A stretch of DNA of 64,000 nucleotides from an uncultured Muribaculaceae bacterium (GTDB taxonomy: Bacteria > Bacteroidota > Bacteroidia > Bacteroidales > Muribaculaceae). Positions 1-9,179 of the stretch are shown here, one piece after another (positions within the stretch are counted from its first letter, which is position 1; each line of letters starts with the position of its first letter). The stretch covers positions 123,178 through 187,177 of the forward strand of contig CAJUPY010000001.1 of NCBI GenBank assembly GCA_910588035.1, read 5' to 3'. The position numbers and the translations under genes are program-made. The notes under the pieces are model-generated. The model ran no database searches. It was not told the origin of the DNA and saw nothing but the letters and a program-made list of their open reading frames with translations.

Positions 1-1124
1 GATGACTCGGCATAAGATGCTGTCTCCATTAGCAGCTGCTTGCCGATCTCCTGCTCTGCCACAGGTTTGCTCTGCATGAACTTTTCCATTTTCTGCAGAT
101 CTTTGGCTGCATAGAAAGTAAGGCATATTCCCTCACCACCGTCACGGCCCGCACGCCCTGTCTCCTGATAATAACCTTCGAGAGACTTAGGCATGTCGTA
201 ATGGATGACATATCTCACATCGGGCTTGTCAATGCCCATTCCGAAAGCGATCGTAGCTACGATCACATCAATTTTCTCAAGCAGAAAGGCGTCTTGATTT
301 TCTGAACGTGTGACGCCGTCCATGCCGGCATGATAAGGCAATGCCTTGATGTTGTTCACCTTAAGCAGCTCTGCGAGCTCCTCGACTTTCTTTCGGCTGA
401 GACAATAGATGATGCCCGACTTACCCTCCTGGCTCTTGATGAACCTGATTATGTCGCGATCGATGTTTGACGTCTTTGGTCTGACCTCATAATAGAGATT
501 CTGACGGTTGAATGACGACTTGAACACCAGCGAGTTCTGCATCCCGAGATTCTTTTGAATGTCATGTTGAACTTTCGGTGTCGCCGTAGCTGTCAATGCT
601 ATGACCGGACGTGGACAAATTTCATTTATGATCGGACGGATGCGCCGGTACTCAGGTCTGAAATCATGACCCCATTCCGAAATGCAATGGGCTTCGTCGA
701 CTGCATAAAATGAAATCGGAACTGTTTTTAAGAATTCAATATTTTCTTCTTTTGTCAATGACTCCGGTGCTACATAGAGCAATTTTGTCTTTCCGGAGAC
801 TATATCACTTTTAACCTGATCAATGGCACTTTTATTTAACGATGAGTTCAGAAAATGTGCCACCCCGTCATCTTCACTGAAATTTCTCATTGCGTCCACC
901 TGATTTTTCATCAGCGCGATCAAAGGAGAAATCACAATCGCCGTACCCTCGGTCAACAGCGAGGGCAACTGATAACATAGCGACTTCCCCCCTCCGGTAG
1001 GCATCAGAACAAAGGTGTCATGTCCCTCAAGGAGAGACATCATTATGGCCTCCTGATTGCCTTTGAATTTTTCAAACCCGAAATGTCGTTTCAAGGCGGC
1101 GGCGAGTTCAGTTTTAGTTATCAT
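1..1124 (-). CDS. recQ: ATP-dependent DNA helicase RecQ (3' part outside window)
   Basis: A superfamily 2 DNA helicase that unwinds DNA 3' to 5' during recombination and replication-fork repair. The frame reads without a stop from an ATG at 1124 down to the window edge, giving about 374 residues. The helicase core is visible: Walker A MPTGGGKS at residues 41-48, a DEAH-type Walker B (AVDEAHCISEWGHDFRPEY, where the EWGHDFRPEY stretch is the RecQ aromatic-rich loop), TATAT motif III, and motif VI with QETGRAGRDG. The zinc-binding and HRDC regions would lie beyond base 1. It starts 51 bp downstream of the clpX stop on the same strand, so co-transcription with clpPX is plausible. Confidence 0.96.
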   Translation of the reverse strand, partial: MITKTELAAALKRHFGFEKFKGNQEAIMMSLLEGHDTFVLMPTGGGKSLCYQLPSLLTEGTAIVISPLIALMKNQVDAMRNFSEDDGVAHFLNSSLNKSAIDQVKSDIVSGKTKLLYVAPESLTKEENIEFLKTVPISFYAVDEAHCISEWGHDFRPEYRRIRPIINEICPRPVIALTATATPKVQHDIQKNLGMQNSLVFKSSFNRQNLYYEVRPKTSNIDRDIIRFIKSQEGKSGIIYCLSRKKVEELAELLKVNNIKALPYHAGMDGVTRSENQDAFLLEKIDVIVATIAFGMGIDKPDVRYVIHYDMPKSLEGYYQETGRAGRDGGEGICLTFYAAKDLQKMEKFMQSKPVAEQEIGKQLLMETASYAES

Positions 1125-1174
1125 AACAGATTGTGGCTTTGGTGAATAGATTGACGGTAAGTATTTTTCAGATT

Positions 1175-2425
1175 TTATTTGCAGGTTGATTCGAAATTTG
1201 CTTTCTGGAGTTTCTCAAGCGCATATGAACTGTCGACAGTAAATTTCGCCACTTTCGATGACGGAACTTCAAACATAGCGTCGATCATGATAGTCTCGAC
1301 TATCGATCTCAGTCCACGTGCGCCGAGCTTGTATTCAATAGCCTTGTCTACGATCAGATCAAGGGCATCTTCAGTGAATTCAAGCTCCACTTTGTCCATT
1401 CTGAACAATTTAACATACTGTCTGACAATTGCATTTTTAGGTTCTGTCAACACCCTTCTGAGGGCATCACGATCGAGCGGATCAAGGCTCGTCAATATCG
1501 GCAGACGACCGATTATCTCCGGTATGAGTCCGAACGATTTCAAATCTTGTGGAGCGACATGACGCAGAAAGTTCTCACGTTCAAGATTCCGGCGGGCAAT
1601 GTCATTGGAATATCCCACGACATGCGAGTTCATGCGCTGCGCTATCTTGCGTTCAATTCCGTCGAATGCCCCTCCGCAAATGAACAGTATGTTTTTCGTG
1701 TCGACCGGAATCATTCTCTGTTCAGGGTGTTTGCGGCCACCTTGCGGCGGCACATTGACAACCGAACCTTCCAACAGTTTGAGCAAACCCTGCTGAACAC
1801 CCTCTCCGCTCACATCACGTGTGATCGACGGATTGTCACCCTTGCGGGCGATCTTGTCTATCTCATCTATGAAGACAATGCCACGCTCAGCCGCGGCGAC
1901 ATCATAGTCGGCCGCCTGAAGCAGACGCGTCAGCAACGACTCGATATCTTCACCGACATAACCGGCCTGAGTGAGAACCGTCGCGTCGACAATAGTGAAC
2001 GGAACATTCAGAAGACGGGCTATCGTCTTTGCCAACAAGGTTTTTCCGGTGCCTGTCGGCCCGACTAAAATAATATTGCTCTTCTCAATGTCGACTTCAT
2101 CGTCGGTCGGTTGTGCGAGCCTCTTGTAATGATTGTAGACGGCTACCGACAGATATTTCTTGGCCGAATCCTGACCTATCACATATTGATCAAGGAAATC
2201 TCTGATCTCAGCCGGCTTGGGTATTTTGCCAAGTTTAGGAGCGGGCTTCTTTTTCTCAGACGTGCCACGGTAGTCACTCAGCAACTGATGAATCTGATCG
2301 ACGCATGAGGCACACACCGAAACATTCTGATCAAAAGGAGACGGGACAAGAACCTCAGTCTCCGAAGCCGGACGCCCGCAGAAACTGCATTTATCAGCGT
2401 ATGTTGTCTGTTGTTTTTTTGCCAT
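1175..2425 (-). CDS. clpX: ATP-dependent Clp protease ATP-binding subunit ClpX
   Basis: A hexameric AAA+ unfoldase that feeds tagged proteins to ClpP. The 416 residues are a normal full length. The N-terminal zinc-binding domain has four cysteines at residues 13, 16, 38 and 41 (CSFC...CASC). Walker A GPTGTGKT is at 122-129, followed by the pore loop in the stretch [12 protein letters not shown] and Walker [11 protein letters not shown]. The ClpP-binding IGF-type loop appears to be IGR in the stretch [10 protein letters not shown] or lies near it. It follows clpP with a 15-bp gap, the usual clpP-clpX order. Confidence 0.98.
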   Translation of the reverse strand: MAKKQQTTYADKCSFCGRPASETEVLVPSPFDQNVSVCASCVDQIHQLLSDYRGTSEKKKPAPKLGKIPKPAEIRDFLDQYVIGQDSAKKYLSVAVYNHYKRLAQPTDDEVDIEKSNIILVGPTGTGKTLLAKTIARLLNVPFTIVDATVLTQAGYVGEDIESLLTRLLQAADYDVAAAERGIVFIDEIDKIARKGDNPSITRDVSGEGVQQGLLKLLEGSVVNVPPQGGRKHPEQRMIPVDTKNILFICGGAFDGIERKIAQRMNSHVVGYSNDIARRNLERENFLRHVAPQDLKSFGLIPEIIGRLPILTSLDPLDRDALRRVLTEPKNAIVRQYVKLFRMDKVELEFTEDALDLIVDKAIEYKLGARGLRSIVETIMIDAMFEVPSSKVAKFTVDSSYALEKLQKANFESTCK

Positions 2426-2440
2426 TGCTGCATTTTTCTG

Positions 2441-3142
2441 TTAATGACGCGCTCTGACGAACACTTCATCAATCATGCCATACTCTTTCGCTTCGGTAGC
2501 TGTCATCCAATAGTCGCGGTCGCTATCCTGCTCCACCTTTTCAAAAGGCTGACCCGAATGAGTGGCGATGATGTCATAAAGTTCCTTTTTCAACATCTGA
2601 ATCTGACGCGCGGTGATTTCGATGTCACTTGCCTGACCCTGGGCTCCGCCCATCGGCTGATGAATCATGACGCGCGAATGTTTCAAAGCAAAGCGTTTGC
2701 CTTTTTCCCCGGCCACAAGCAGCACTGCGGCCATTGACGCCGCCATACCCGTGCAAATGGTGGCGACATCGCTCGAGATATACTGCATTGTGTCATAAAT
2801 ACCCAGACCGGCATAAACCGATCCGCCGGGTGAATTGATATATATCGAGACATCTTTGCCAGGATCGGTCGAGTCAAGATAAAGAAGCTGGGCCTGAATC
2901 ACATTGGCCGTGTAATCATTGACTTCCGTACCGAGAAAAATGATGCGGTCCATCATCAATCTCGAAAACACATCCATTTGCGCGACATTAAGCTGACGTT
3001 CCTCTATGATTGTTGGTGATATATAGCTTGAGACAATCCCCGATGCGGCGGCCTTCGACGAAAGCGCGGCCGAAGCCTGATCAAAAGCCAGGCCGTTCAT
3101 TCCCAGATGCTTTACAGCGTAATTTCTAAAATCTCTATTCAT
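2441..3142 (-). CDS. clpP: ATP-dependent Clp protease proteolytic subunit ClpP
   Basis: A serine peptidase of the S14 family that forms the tetradecameric proteolytic chamber used by ClpX. The ATG at 3142 is chosen; a TTG two codons upstream is possible but less likely. The 233 residues are slightly long for the family because of a roughly 40-residue leader before the conserved core. The catalytic triad is visible: Ser136 in GMAASMAA, His161 in MIHQPMGG, and Asp in the stretch [11 protein letters not shown] near residue 210. No trigger factor gene (tig) lies upstream; the next gene is a DUF805 protein behind a terminator. Confidence 0.97.
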   Translation of the reverse strand: MNRDFRNYAVKHLGMNGLAFDQASAALSSKAAASGIVSSYISPTIIEERQLNVAQMDVFSRLMMDRIIFLGTEVNDYTANVIQAQLLYLDSTDPGKDVSIYINSPGGSVYAGLGIYDTMQYISSDVATICTGMAASMAAVLLVAGEKGKRFALKHSRVMIHQPMGGAQGQASDIEITARQIQMLKKELYDIIATHSGQPFEKVEQDSDRDYWMTATEAKEYGMIDEVFVRARH

Positions 3143-3173
3143 ATTCAAAATTCTTTCTTAATAGTTTTCTATT

Positions 3174-3205
3174 CAAAATTACAAAAAAAATCACTACCAC
3201 AGAAA
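3174..3205 (-). promoter_or_regulatory. Probable clpP promoter
   Basis: On the minus strand TAATTTTG (3181-3174) matches the Bacteroidota -7 box TAnnTTTG, with a TTTCT stretch about 20 nt upstream as a weak -33 box. It lies about 30 nt ahead of the clpP ATG, after the terminator of the preceding gene. Confidence 0.6.
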
Positions 3206-3305
3206 TTTTACCTCTCTTTTTCTTCTATTTTTTCAAAAAAATCTCACCACCCAACCGAAACAGGCCGCACACGCCACCCTTTCAGGCCTCGCGACATACG
3301 GAAAC

Positions 3306-3336
3306 AAAAAAAGCGACCTTGTTCAGATCGCTTTTT
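3306..3336 (-). terminator. Rho-independent terminator after the DUF805 gene
   Basis: On the minus strand the transcript forms AAGCGATCT-GAACA-AGGTCGCTT (one G-U pair) followed by a run of T. The A-run on the other side would let it work in both directions. It separates the DUF805 gene from clpP. Confidence 0.8.
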
Positions 3337-3356
3337 CTTATCTTATAATTTATAAA

Positions 3357-3734
3357 TCAATAGGCGAGGTTGGGAACCGGACCATATTCATTGGGCACAG
3401 GCTGACTCTCCTTGCACTCCCAGACAATCAGAATGATCCACCCGACAATCGGGAGAAAAGCGAGGAACAACCACCAGCCAGACTTGCCGATGTCATGAAG
3501 ACGGCGGACCGCCACGCCGAGGCTGGGAAGAAGAAGTGCGAGATTGACAACTCCAGAGATCACGCTTCCCAACGTTCCGTCACCGAAAATGAGAGTCAGG
3601 AGAACACCGAGAATGAATGTGAACAGTGTAAACCACCAATACTCCGAACGTGAAGAGCGACCGCTGAAATTGCAGTAGTTTTGCTGAATTGCCATTTTAA
3701 TGGCTTCAACGAAAGAAACTTGTCTTTGATACAT
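3357..3734 (-). CDS. DUF805 family inner-membrane protein
   Basis: A 125-residue membrane protein of the DUF805 (YhaH/YhaI-like) family, function unknown. It has the family's opening NFSGRSSRSEYWWF around residues 22-35, three or four hydrophobic segments (about 35-50, 55-75, 85-105), the conserved VRRLHDIGKSGWW motif, and the WxC-type end with WECKESQPVPNEYGPVPN. Monocistronic: a terminator follows and the divergent purL region precedes it. Confidence 0.92.
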   Translation of the reverse strand: MYQRQVSFVEAIKMAIQQNYCNFSGRSSRSEYWWFTLFTFILGVLLTLIFGDGTLGSVISGVVNLALLLPSLGVAVRRLHDIGKSGWWLFLAFLPIVGWIILIVWECKESQPVPNEYGPVPNLAY

Positions 3735-3821
3735 GACCGTTTTACTTTTTTAGTGTTAATATCTGTTTGCATCACAAAGTTAAACAAATTTAAATAAACT
3801 GAATATAAATAGCTCAAAAAA

Positions 3822-3853
3822 TTTCACGACACCATTGTTTTTTTGTAATTTTG
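3822..3853 (+). promoter_or_regulatory. Probable purL promoter
   Basis: TAATTTTG at 3846-3853 matches the -7 consensus. TTTC at 3822-3825 is an imperfect -33 box with a 20-nt spacer. The leader to the purL ATG (3917) is about 55 nt, with a purine-rich AAAAGGAAA ribosome-binding region. Confidence 0.6.
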
Positions 3854-3916
3854 CAGCGGCTGTGAGTTACAAAACACTTAGCTCCCACCCTATTTATTAT
3901 AAGGTAAAAGGAAACT

Positions 3917-6900
3917 ATGGTATCATTTTTCAAAAAGGGCTCCGACCTGATCTATGCGGTGGAGTCAACCAATCGATTTTCTGAATCAGAAAAAGAGCGT
4001 CTGACATGGCTCTTTGGAGGTGCAAAACCCTTGTCTTCCACATCAGTGCGCGGGCGTTTCATCGGACCCCGTAAAGAAATGATCACTCCGTGGAGCACAA
4101 ACGCGGTGGAAATCACCCAGAACATGGGCCTTGAAGGCATCACACGCATCGAGCAGTTTTTATTGACCCGCGATGAGAATCCGGCATTCGACAAAATGCT
4201 CCAACGGCTTTATGACGGACTTAACAGCCGCATATTCTCCACCGACAAAAAGCCCGATCCGATAGTCAAAATCGCTGACATTTCAGAGTATAACGAATCT
4301 GAGGGTCTTGCCTTGAGCAATGACGAGGAATCTTACCTACGCCAGCTTGCCGACAAGCTCGGCCGTCCGCTGACCGACAGTGAGGTTTTCGGTTTCTCAC
4401 AAGTCAACTCCGAACACTGCCGCCACAAAATTTTCAACGGACGTTTCATCATCGATGGCGAAGAAAAACCATTGTCGCTCTTCAAACTCATCAAAAAAAC
4501 CTCACAGGAAAATCCCAACGGCCTGATTTCGGCCTATAAAGATAATGTGGCATTCATCGAAGGCCCGCGTGTCGAGCAGTTTGCGCCGGTCAACCCCGAC
4601 CGTCCCGACTACTTTGAGATCTCCGACCTCGACACCGTCATCTCGCTGAAAGCCGAAACCCACAACTTCCCGACCACGGTCGAACCTTTCAACGGTGCTG
4701 CTACAGGAACCGGCGGTGAGATCCGCGACCGTCTCGGCGGCGGTAAGGCCAGTCTGCCGATTGCCGGCACAGCGGTCTACATGACTTCTTATCCCCGGCT
4801 CTCGCCCGAACACCGCTGGGAACTGATGACCAATCCACGTGTATGGCTCTATCAGACTCCCGCCGAAATCCTCATAAAGGCATCAAACGGTGCGAGTGAT
4901 TTCGGAAACAAGTTCGGTCAGCCATTGATCTGCGGTTCGCTGCTTACTTTTGAGCATGACGAGAACGGTCGTCTTTACGCATATGACAAAGTCATCATGC
5001 TCGCCGGAGGCGTTGGATTCGCAGCCAAACGCGACGCTATAAAAGGTGAGCCGGAACCGGGACAGAAAGTTGTTCTGATGGGTGGTGACAACTACCGCAT
5101 CGGAATGGGAGGCGGAGCAGTTTCATCGGTTGAGACAGGCCAATATGCCAACGCAATCGAACTGAATGCCGTTCAGCGCGCGAACCCCGAGATGCAGAAA
5201 CGTGTCGCCAACGTCATAAGGGCACTTGCCGAAAGCGGTGTCAACCCGATTGTCTCTATTCACGACCACGGTGCGGGCGGTCATCTCAATGCCCTTTCAG
5301 AACTTGTCGAGGCAACAGGCGGACATATCGACATAGACGCTCTTCCTGTCGGAGACAAGACTCTGAGCTATAAAGAGATTGTCGGCAACGAAAGCCAGGA
5401 GCGCATGGGCATGGTGGTTAAGCCTCAGGATATTCCGTTGGTAGAACGCATCGCACAACGCGAACGCGCCCCGATGTATGTTGTCGGTGAGACAACCGAT
5501 GATGCCAAATTTGTTTTTGAAGATAAAAAAGGTGTGAAACCGATCGATCTCGAGCTGGCCGACATGTTTGGCAATTCGCCACGCACTACCATGACCGACA
5601 CGACCGTCAACCTGTCATATAATGATATATATTATGAGCAAGATAAGGCGATCGACTATCTTCGTGAGGTTCTGTCGCTCGAAGCTGTAGCTTGTAAAGA
5701 CTGGCTCACAAACAAAGTCGACCGTTCGGTTACCGGACGTATCGCACGCCAGCAGTGCCAGGGCGAGATACAGTTGCCGTTGAGCGACTGTGGTGTGGTG
5801 GCACTTGACTACAAGGGAAAAGCCGGAATCGCGACATCAATCGGACATGCGCCCCAGGTCGCCCTGAACGATTCTGCAAAAGGTTCAGTCATGTCAGTTG
5901 CCGAAGCCCTTACCAACATTGTAGGTGCACCGATGAAAAAAGGTTTGTCGGGAGTATCTCTTTCAGCAAACTGGATGTGGCCGTGCAAGAATCCGGGCGA
6001 AGACGCTTCTCTCTACCGTGCCGTCGAAGCATGCAGCGACTTTGCAATCGCCCTCGGAATCAACATCCCGACAGGTAAAGATTCGCTGTCGATGACACAG
6101 AAATATGGAGCCGACAAGGTTTACGCACCCGGAACCGTAATCATTTCGGCAGCCGGTGAAGTGTCTGATGTCAGACGTGTTGTCTCGCCTGTCATCAAAC
6201 GTCAGAAATCGACACTCTATTACGTCGATTTCTCAAGCGATGAACTAAAACTCGGAGGTTCGGCGTTCGCTCAATCTCAAAACCGCATCGGCCGCGAGGC
6301 TCCGACAGTGAAAGATGCTGCAAAATTTGTCACAGCATTCAACACAATCAACAAGCTCGCATCACGCAAGGCCATTCTTGCCATGCACGACGTGTCGGCA
6401 GGTGGACTTGTGACAACGCTGCTTGAAATGGTATTTGCAAACACCGACGGTGGTCTTGATGTCAATCTCGACAACTTTAACGAAACAGACCTTGTCAAGA
6501 TTCTGTTTGCAGAAAATCCGGCAGTCGTGATGCAGATTTCCGACACTTGGAAAGAATTTGTCGAAAACACACTTGAGAAAGCCGGAGTGAGATTCTTTGC
6601 AATCGGACAACCCTCGTCAGGCCGAAGCATCGACATCAAACTCGCCTGCAAGTCACTTTCGGTCAACATAGACGAAATGCGCGATGTCTGGTTCGCACCA
6701 TCGTTCCTGCTCGACTGTCTGCAAAGCGGTCAGGCTCAGGCAGAGCAACGTTTTGCCAACTATAAGAAGCAACCTGTCAAATATCGTTTCCCGTCGAAAT
6801 ATAACGGAAAACTCGCGGCACGCGAGATCTCGCTCAGCCGTCGCCAGAAGAGTGGCGTCAGAGCGGCCATCATCAGAGAGAAAGGTGTCAACGGAGACCG

Positions 6901-7612
6901 TGAGATGGCATTTTCGCTCCATTTGGCCGGATTTGATGTGAAAGACGTTCACATGACTGACCTTATGAGCGGACGCGAGACTCTCGATGATGTCAACATG
7001 ATTGTGTTCTGCGGCGGATTCTCAAACAGCGATGTTCTCGGCTCGGCCAAAGGTTGGGCAAGCGGATTCCTTTACAACGAGAATGCCCGAAACACCCTCA
7101 AACGGTTTTATGAACGCACCGACACCCTCAGCCTTGGAATCTGCAACGGTTGTCAGCTGATGATCGAGCTCAACCTGATCAATCCCGACCATGACCGCAA
7201 GACCCGCATGGAACACAACGTCAGCCACAAGTTCGAATCACAGTTCCTCGGATTGACGATTCCGCAGAACAACTCGGTGATGCTCGGATCACTGTCAGGT
7301 TCGAAACTCGGAATCTGGGTCGCACACGGTGAAGGACGTTTCATGTTGCCTGAGGCCATGAGCAAGTACAACGTAGTGGCAAAATACAACTACGCGCAAT
7401 ATCCGGGAAACCCCAACGGCTCTAAAGCTTCTGTCGCCGGAATCTGTTCAGCAGACGGACGCCACCTGGCAATGATGCCCCACCTCGAACGAGCAATCTT
7501 CCCTTGGCAATGCGGATTCTATCCCGACAGCCACCGAAACGATGAAGTGACCCCCTGGATCGACGCATTCATCAATGCACGAAAGTGGATCGAGGCCAAT
7601 AAGAAATCATAA
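3917..7612 (+). CDS. purL: Phosphoribosylformylglycinamidine synthase (FGAM synthase), large single-chain form
   Basis: Catalyses the ATP- and glutamine-dependent fourth step of purine synthesis (FGAR to FGAM). The 1231 residues are the large, Gram-negative/eukaryotic-type single chain. The FGAM synthetase core carries KAETHNFPTTVEPFNGAATG around residues 245-265 and HDVSAGGL in the second half. A class I glutaminase domain fills about residues 980-1231: nucleophile Cys1076 in LGICNGCQLM, and His1189 and Glu1191 in MMPHLERA. Followed by a terminator-like hairpin and the PurF-like gene. Confidence 0.98.
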   Translation: MVSFFKKGSDLIYAVESTNRFSESEKERLTWLFGGAKPLSSTSVRGRFIGPRKEMITPWSTNAVEITQNMGLEGITRIEQFLLTRDENPAFDKMLQRLYDGLNSRIFSTDKKPDPIVKIADISEYNESEGLALSNDEESYLRQLADKLGRPLTDSEVFGFSQVNSEHCRHKIFNGRFIIDGEEKPLSLFKLIKKTSQENPNGLISAYKDNVAFIEGPRVEQFAPVNPDRPDYFEISDLDTVISLKAETHNFPTTVEPFNGAATGTGGEIRDRLGGGKASLPIAGTAVYMTSYPRLSPEHRWELMTNPRVWLYQTPAEILIKASNGASDFGNKFGQPLICGSLLTFEHDENGRLYAYDKVIMLAGGVGFAAKRDAIKGEPEPGQKVVLMGGDNYRIGMGGGAVSSVETGQYANAIELNAVQRANPEMQKRVANVIRALAESGVNPIVSIHDHGAGGHLNALSELVEATGGHIDIDALPVGDKTLSYKEIVGNESQERMGMVVKPQDIPLVERIAQRERAPMYVVGETTDDAKFVFEDKKGVKPIDLELADMFGNSPRTTMTDTTVNLSYNDIYYEQDKAIDYLREVLSLEAVACKDWLTNKVDRSVTGRIARQQCQGEIQLPLSDCGVVALDYKGKAGIATSIGHAPQVALNDSAKGSVMSVAEALTNIVGAPMKKGLSGVSLSANWMWPCKNPGEDASLYRAVEACSDFAIALGINIPTGKDSLSMTQKYGADKVYAPGTVIISAAGEVSDVRRVVSPVIKRQKSTLYYVDFSSDELKLGGSAFAQSQNRIGREAPTVKDAAKFVTAFNTINKLASRKAILAMHDVSAGGLVTTLLEMVFANTDGGLDVNLDNFNETDLVKILFAENPAVVMQISDTWKEFVENTLEKAGVRFFAIGQPSSGRSIDIKLACKSLSVNIDEMRDVWFAPSFLLDCLQSGQAQAEQRFANYKKQPVKYRFPSKYNGKLAAREISLSRRQKSGVRAAIIREKGVNGDREMAFSLHLAGFDVKDVHMTDLMSGRETLDDVNMIVFCGGFSNSDVLGSAKGWASGFLYNENARNTLKRFYERTDTLSLGICNGCQLMIELNLINPDHDRKTRMEHNVSHKFESQFLGLTIPQNNSVMLGSLSGSKLGIWVAHGEGRFMLPEAMSKYNVVAKYNYAQYPGNPNGSKASVAGICSADGRHLAMMPHLERAIFPWQCGFYPDSHRNDEVTPWIDAFINARKWIEANKKS

Positions 7613-7625
7613 GAATACAGGAAAC

Positions 7626-7682
7626 TGAGAGTGAGCAATCTCCAACATTAAAGGCCGGTTGTTCACTCTCATCTTTATTTTT
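7626..7682 (+). terminator. Terminator-like hairpin after purL
   Basis: The arms TGAGAGTGAGCAA (7626-7638) and TTGTTCACTCTCA (7659-7671) pair almost completely around a 20-nt loop, followed by a T-rich tail. A TTG codon at 7659 that would extend the next gene lies inside this stem, which argues against that start. TATTTTTG at 7676-7683 could serve as the -7 box of the next gene. Confidence 0.65.
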
Positions 7683-7706
7683 GATCAAAAATCAAACAGA
7701 ACATAT

Positions 7707-9119
7707 ATGGGAGGTTTTTTTGGAGTAACTAAACGCGACGTTTGCGTTAACGATCTTTTCTATGGCGTGGACTATAATTCACACCTCGGCACCAAACGTG
7801 CCGGAATGGCATGTGTTTCAAAAGGCACATTCACACGTGCGATCCACAACATAGAGAATTCTTATTTCAGAACAAAATTCGAACGCGACCTTGACGATTT
7901 CACAGGCAACTCCGGGATAGGTGTGATCAGCGACACCGATGCGCAACCGATTATAATAAATTGCCGTCTCGGTAAATTCGCTATTGTCACGGTCGGACGG
8001 ATAAACAACATACAGGAACTTGAAACAGAGCTCATGGAGAATGGTCATCACTTCAGCGAGCATTCTTACGACATCATCAATCCGTCAGAAATAATAGCTA
8101 CCCTAATCTCAGATGGCAAAGACTGGGTTGACGGAATCAACAACGTCTTCAAAAGAGTCAAAGGCTCATGCTCGATGCTGCTGTTGCTTGACAATGGCGC
8201 GATTATAGCGGCACGCGACAAACTCGGCCGAACCCCGATCATTCTCGGACAACATGAAGACGGACTTGGTTGGGCCGCGACTTCCGAGAGCTGTTCATTT
8301 CCTAACCTCGGTTACTCGGTGGTACGTGATCTCGGACCGGGCGAAATCGTAATGATGACCGCCGATGGAATCGAAGTGCTACAGCAGCCTCTTGACAAAA
8401 TGCAGATCTGCGCATTTCTATGGACATATTATGGCTATCCCCCCTGTGACTATGAGGGACGCAATGTCGATCAGATGCGCTATGAGACAGGTCTCAAAAT
8501 GGGACAAGCCGATGACACTGAGATTGATTTCGTCAGTGCGATCCCAGATTCGGGCATCGGCATGGCTCTCGGCTATTCACAGGGACACAATATTCCATAC
8601 AAAAGGAGCATCGTGAAATACACCCCCACTTGGCCGCGTTCCTTTACCCCGAGCACCCAAGAGAGGCGAGAACTGGTGGCGAAAATGAAACTTATTCCAA
8701 ACCGCACTCTTTTGAAAGGCAAGAAAGTGGCTTTTTGCGATGACTCGATCGTGCGCGGCACCCAGTTGCGCGACAACGTGAAAGATATTCTCGATGCCGG
8801 CGCGACAGAAGTCCATGTCAGAATCAGTTGCCCGCCGTTGATCTATGCGTGCCGTTTCATCAATTTCACGAACTCCAAGAGTGACATGGAACTGATCACC
8901 CGCCGCGTGATCGCCGATCTTGAAGGCGATGCCGATCGTAACCTTGAGAAATATGCGACCACCGGCAGCAAGGAGTATAACGCGATGGTTGAGCAGATCA
9001 GAAAACGGCTTGGACTCACATCTTTGAAATTTAACAAGATAGAAGATCTTGTCGCTGCAATAGGACTGCCCAAGGAGCGTATATGTACCCACTGCTTCGA
9101 CGGTTCAAGCTTTGAATAA
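7707..9119 (+). CDS. PurF-like amidophosphoribosyltransferase homologue with a degenerate glutaminase site
   Basis: Homologous over its whole length (470 residues from ATG 7707) to glutamine PRPP amidotransferase, the first enzyme of purine synthesis. The PRPP-binding loop is intact (VAFCDDSIVRGT, 341-352). The four expected Fe-S cluster cysteines are present: Cys235, Cys382, and Cys460/Cys463 in CTHC. The N-terminal glutaminase is not intact. The family's catalytic Cys-Gly-x-Phe-Gly start is Met-Gly-Gly-Phe-Phe-Gly here, and the HxRYxT and HNGNL substrate motifs read GVISDTD and TVGRINN. Ammonia released from glutamine is therefore not expected. It may use free ammonia, act in another pathway, or be regulatory. 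The position after purL links it to purine metabolism; a true purF is presumably elsewhere. Confidence 0.85.
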   Translation: MGGFFGVTKRDVCVNDLFYGVDYNSHLGTKRAGMACVSKGTFTRAIHNIENSYFRTKFERDLDDFTGNSGIGVISDTDAQPIIINCRLGKFAIVTVGRINNIQELETELMENGHHFSEHSYDIINPSEIIATLISDGKDWVDGINNVFKRVKGSCSMLLLLDNGAIIAARDKLGRTPIILGQHEDGLGWAATSESCSFPNLGYSVVRDLGPGEIVMMTADGIEVLQQPLDKMQICAFLWTYYGYPPCDYEGRNVDQMRYETGLKMGQADDTEIDFVSAIPDSGIGMALGYSQGHNIPYKRSIVKYTPTWPRSFTPSTQERRELVAKMKLIPNRTLLKGKKVAFCDDSIVRGTQLRDNVKDILDAGATEVHVRISCPPLIYACRFINFTNSKSDMELITRRVIADLEGDADRNLEKYATTGSKEYNAMVEQIRKRLGLTSLKFNKIEDLVAAIGLPKERICTHCFDGSSFE

Positions 9120-9179
9120 GCGGCAGAACTATCTTGAAATAATTCTCCTAACTATCAGCAGAACAAAACAACCTCAAGA

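Noticed and set aside
1179..2308. Long plus-strand frames opposite clpX
   Set aside because: They are antisense shadows of clpX; no start signals and the minus frame carries all ClpX motifs.
7659..7706. TTG start that would extend the PurF-like protein by 16 residues
   Set aside because: It lies inside the post-purL hairpin and ahead of the probable -7 box; ATG 7707 matches where family members begin. The extension also supplies no Cys at the nucleophile position.
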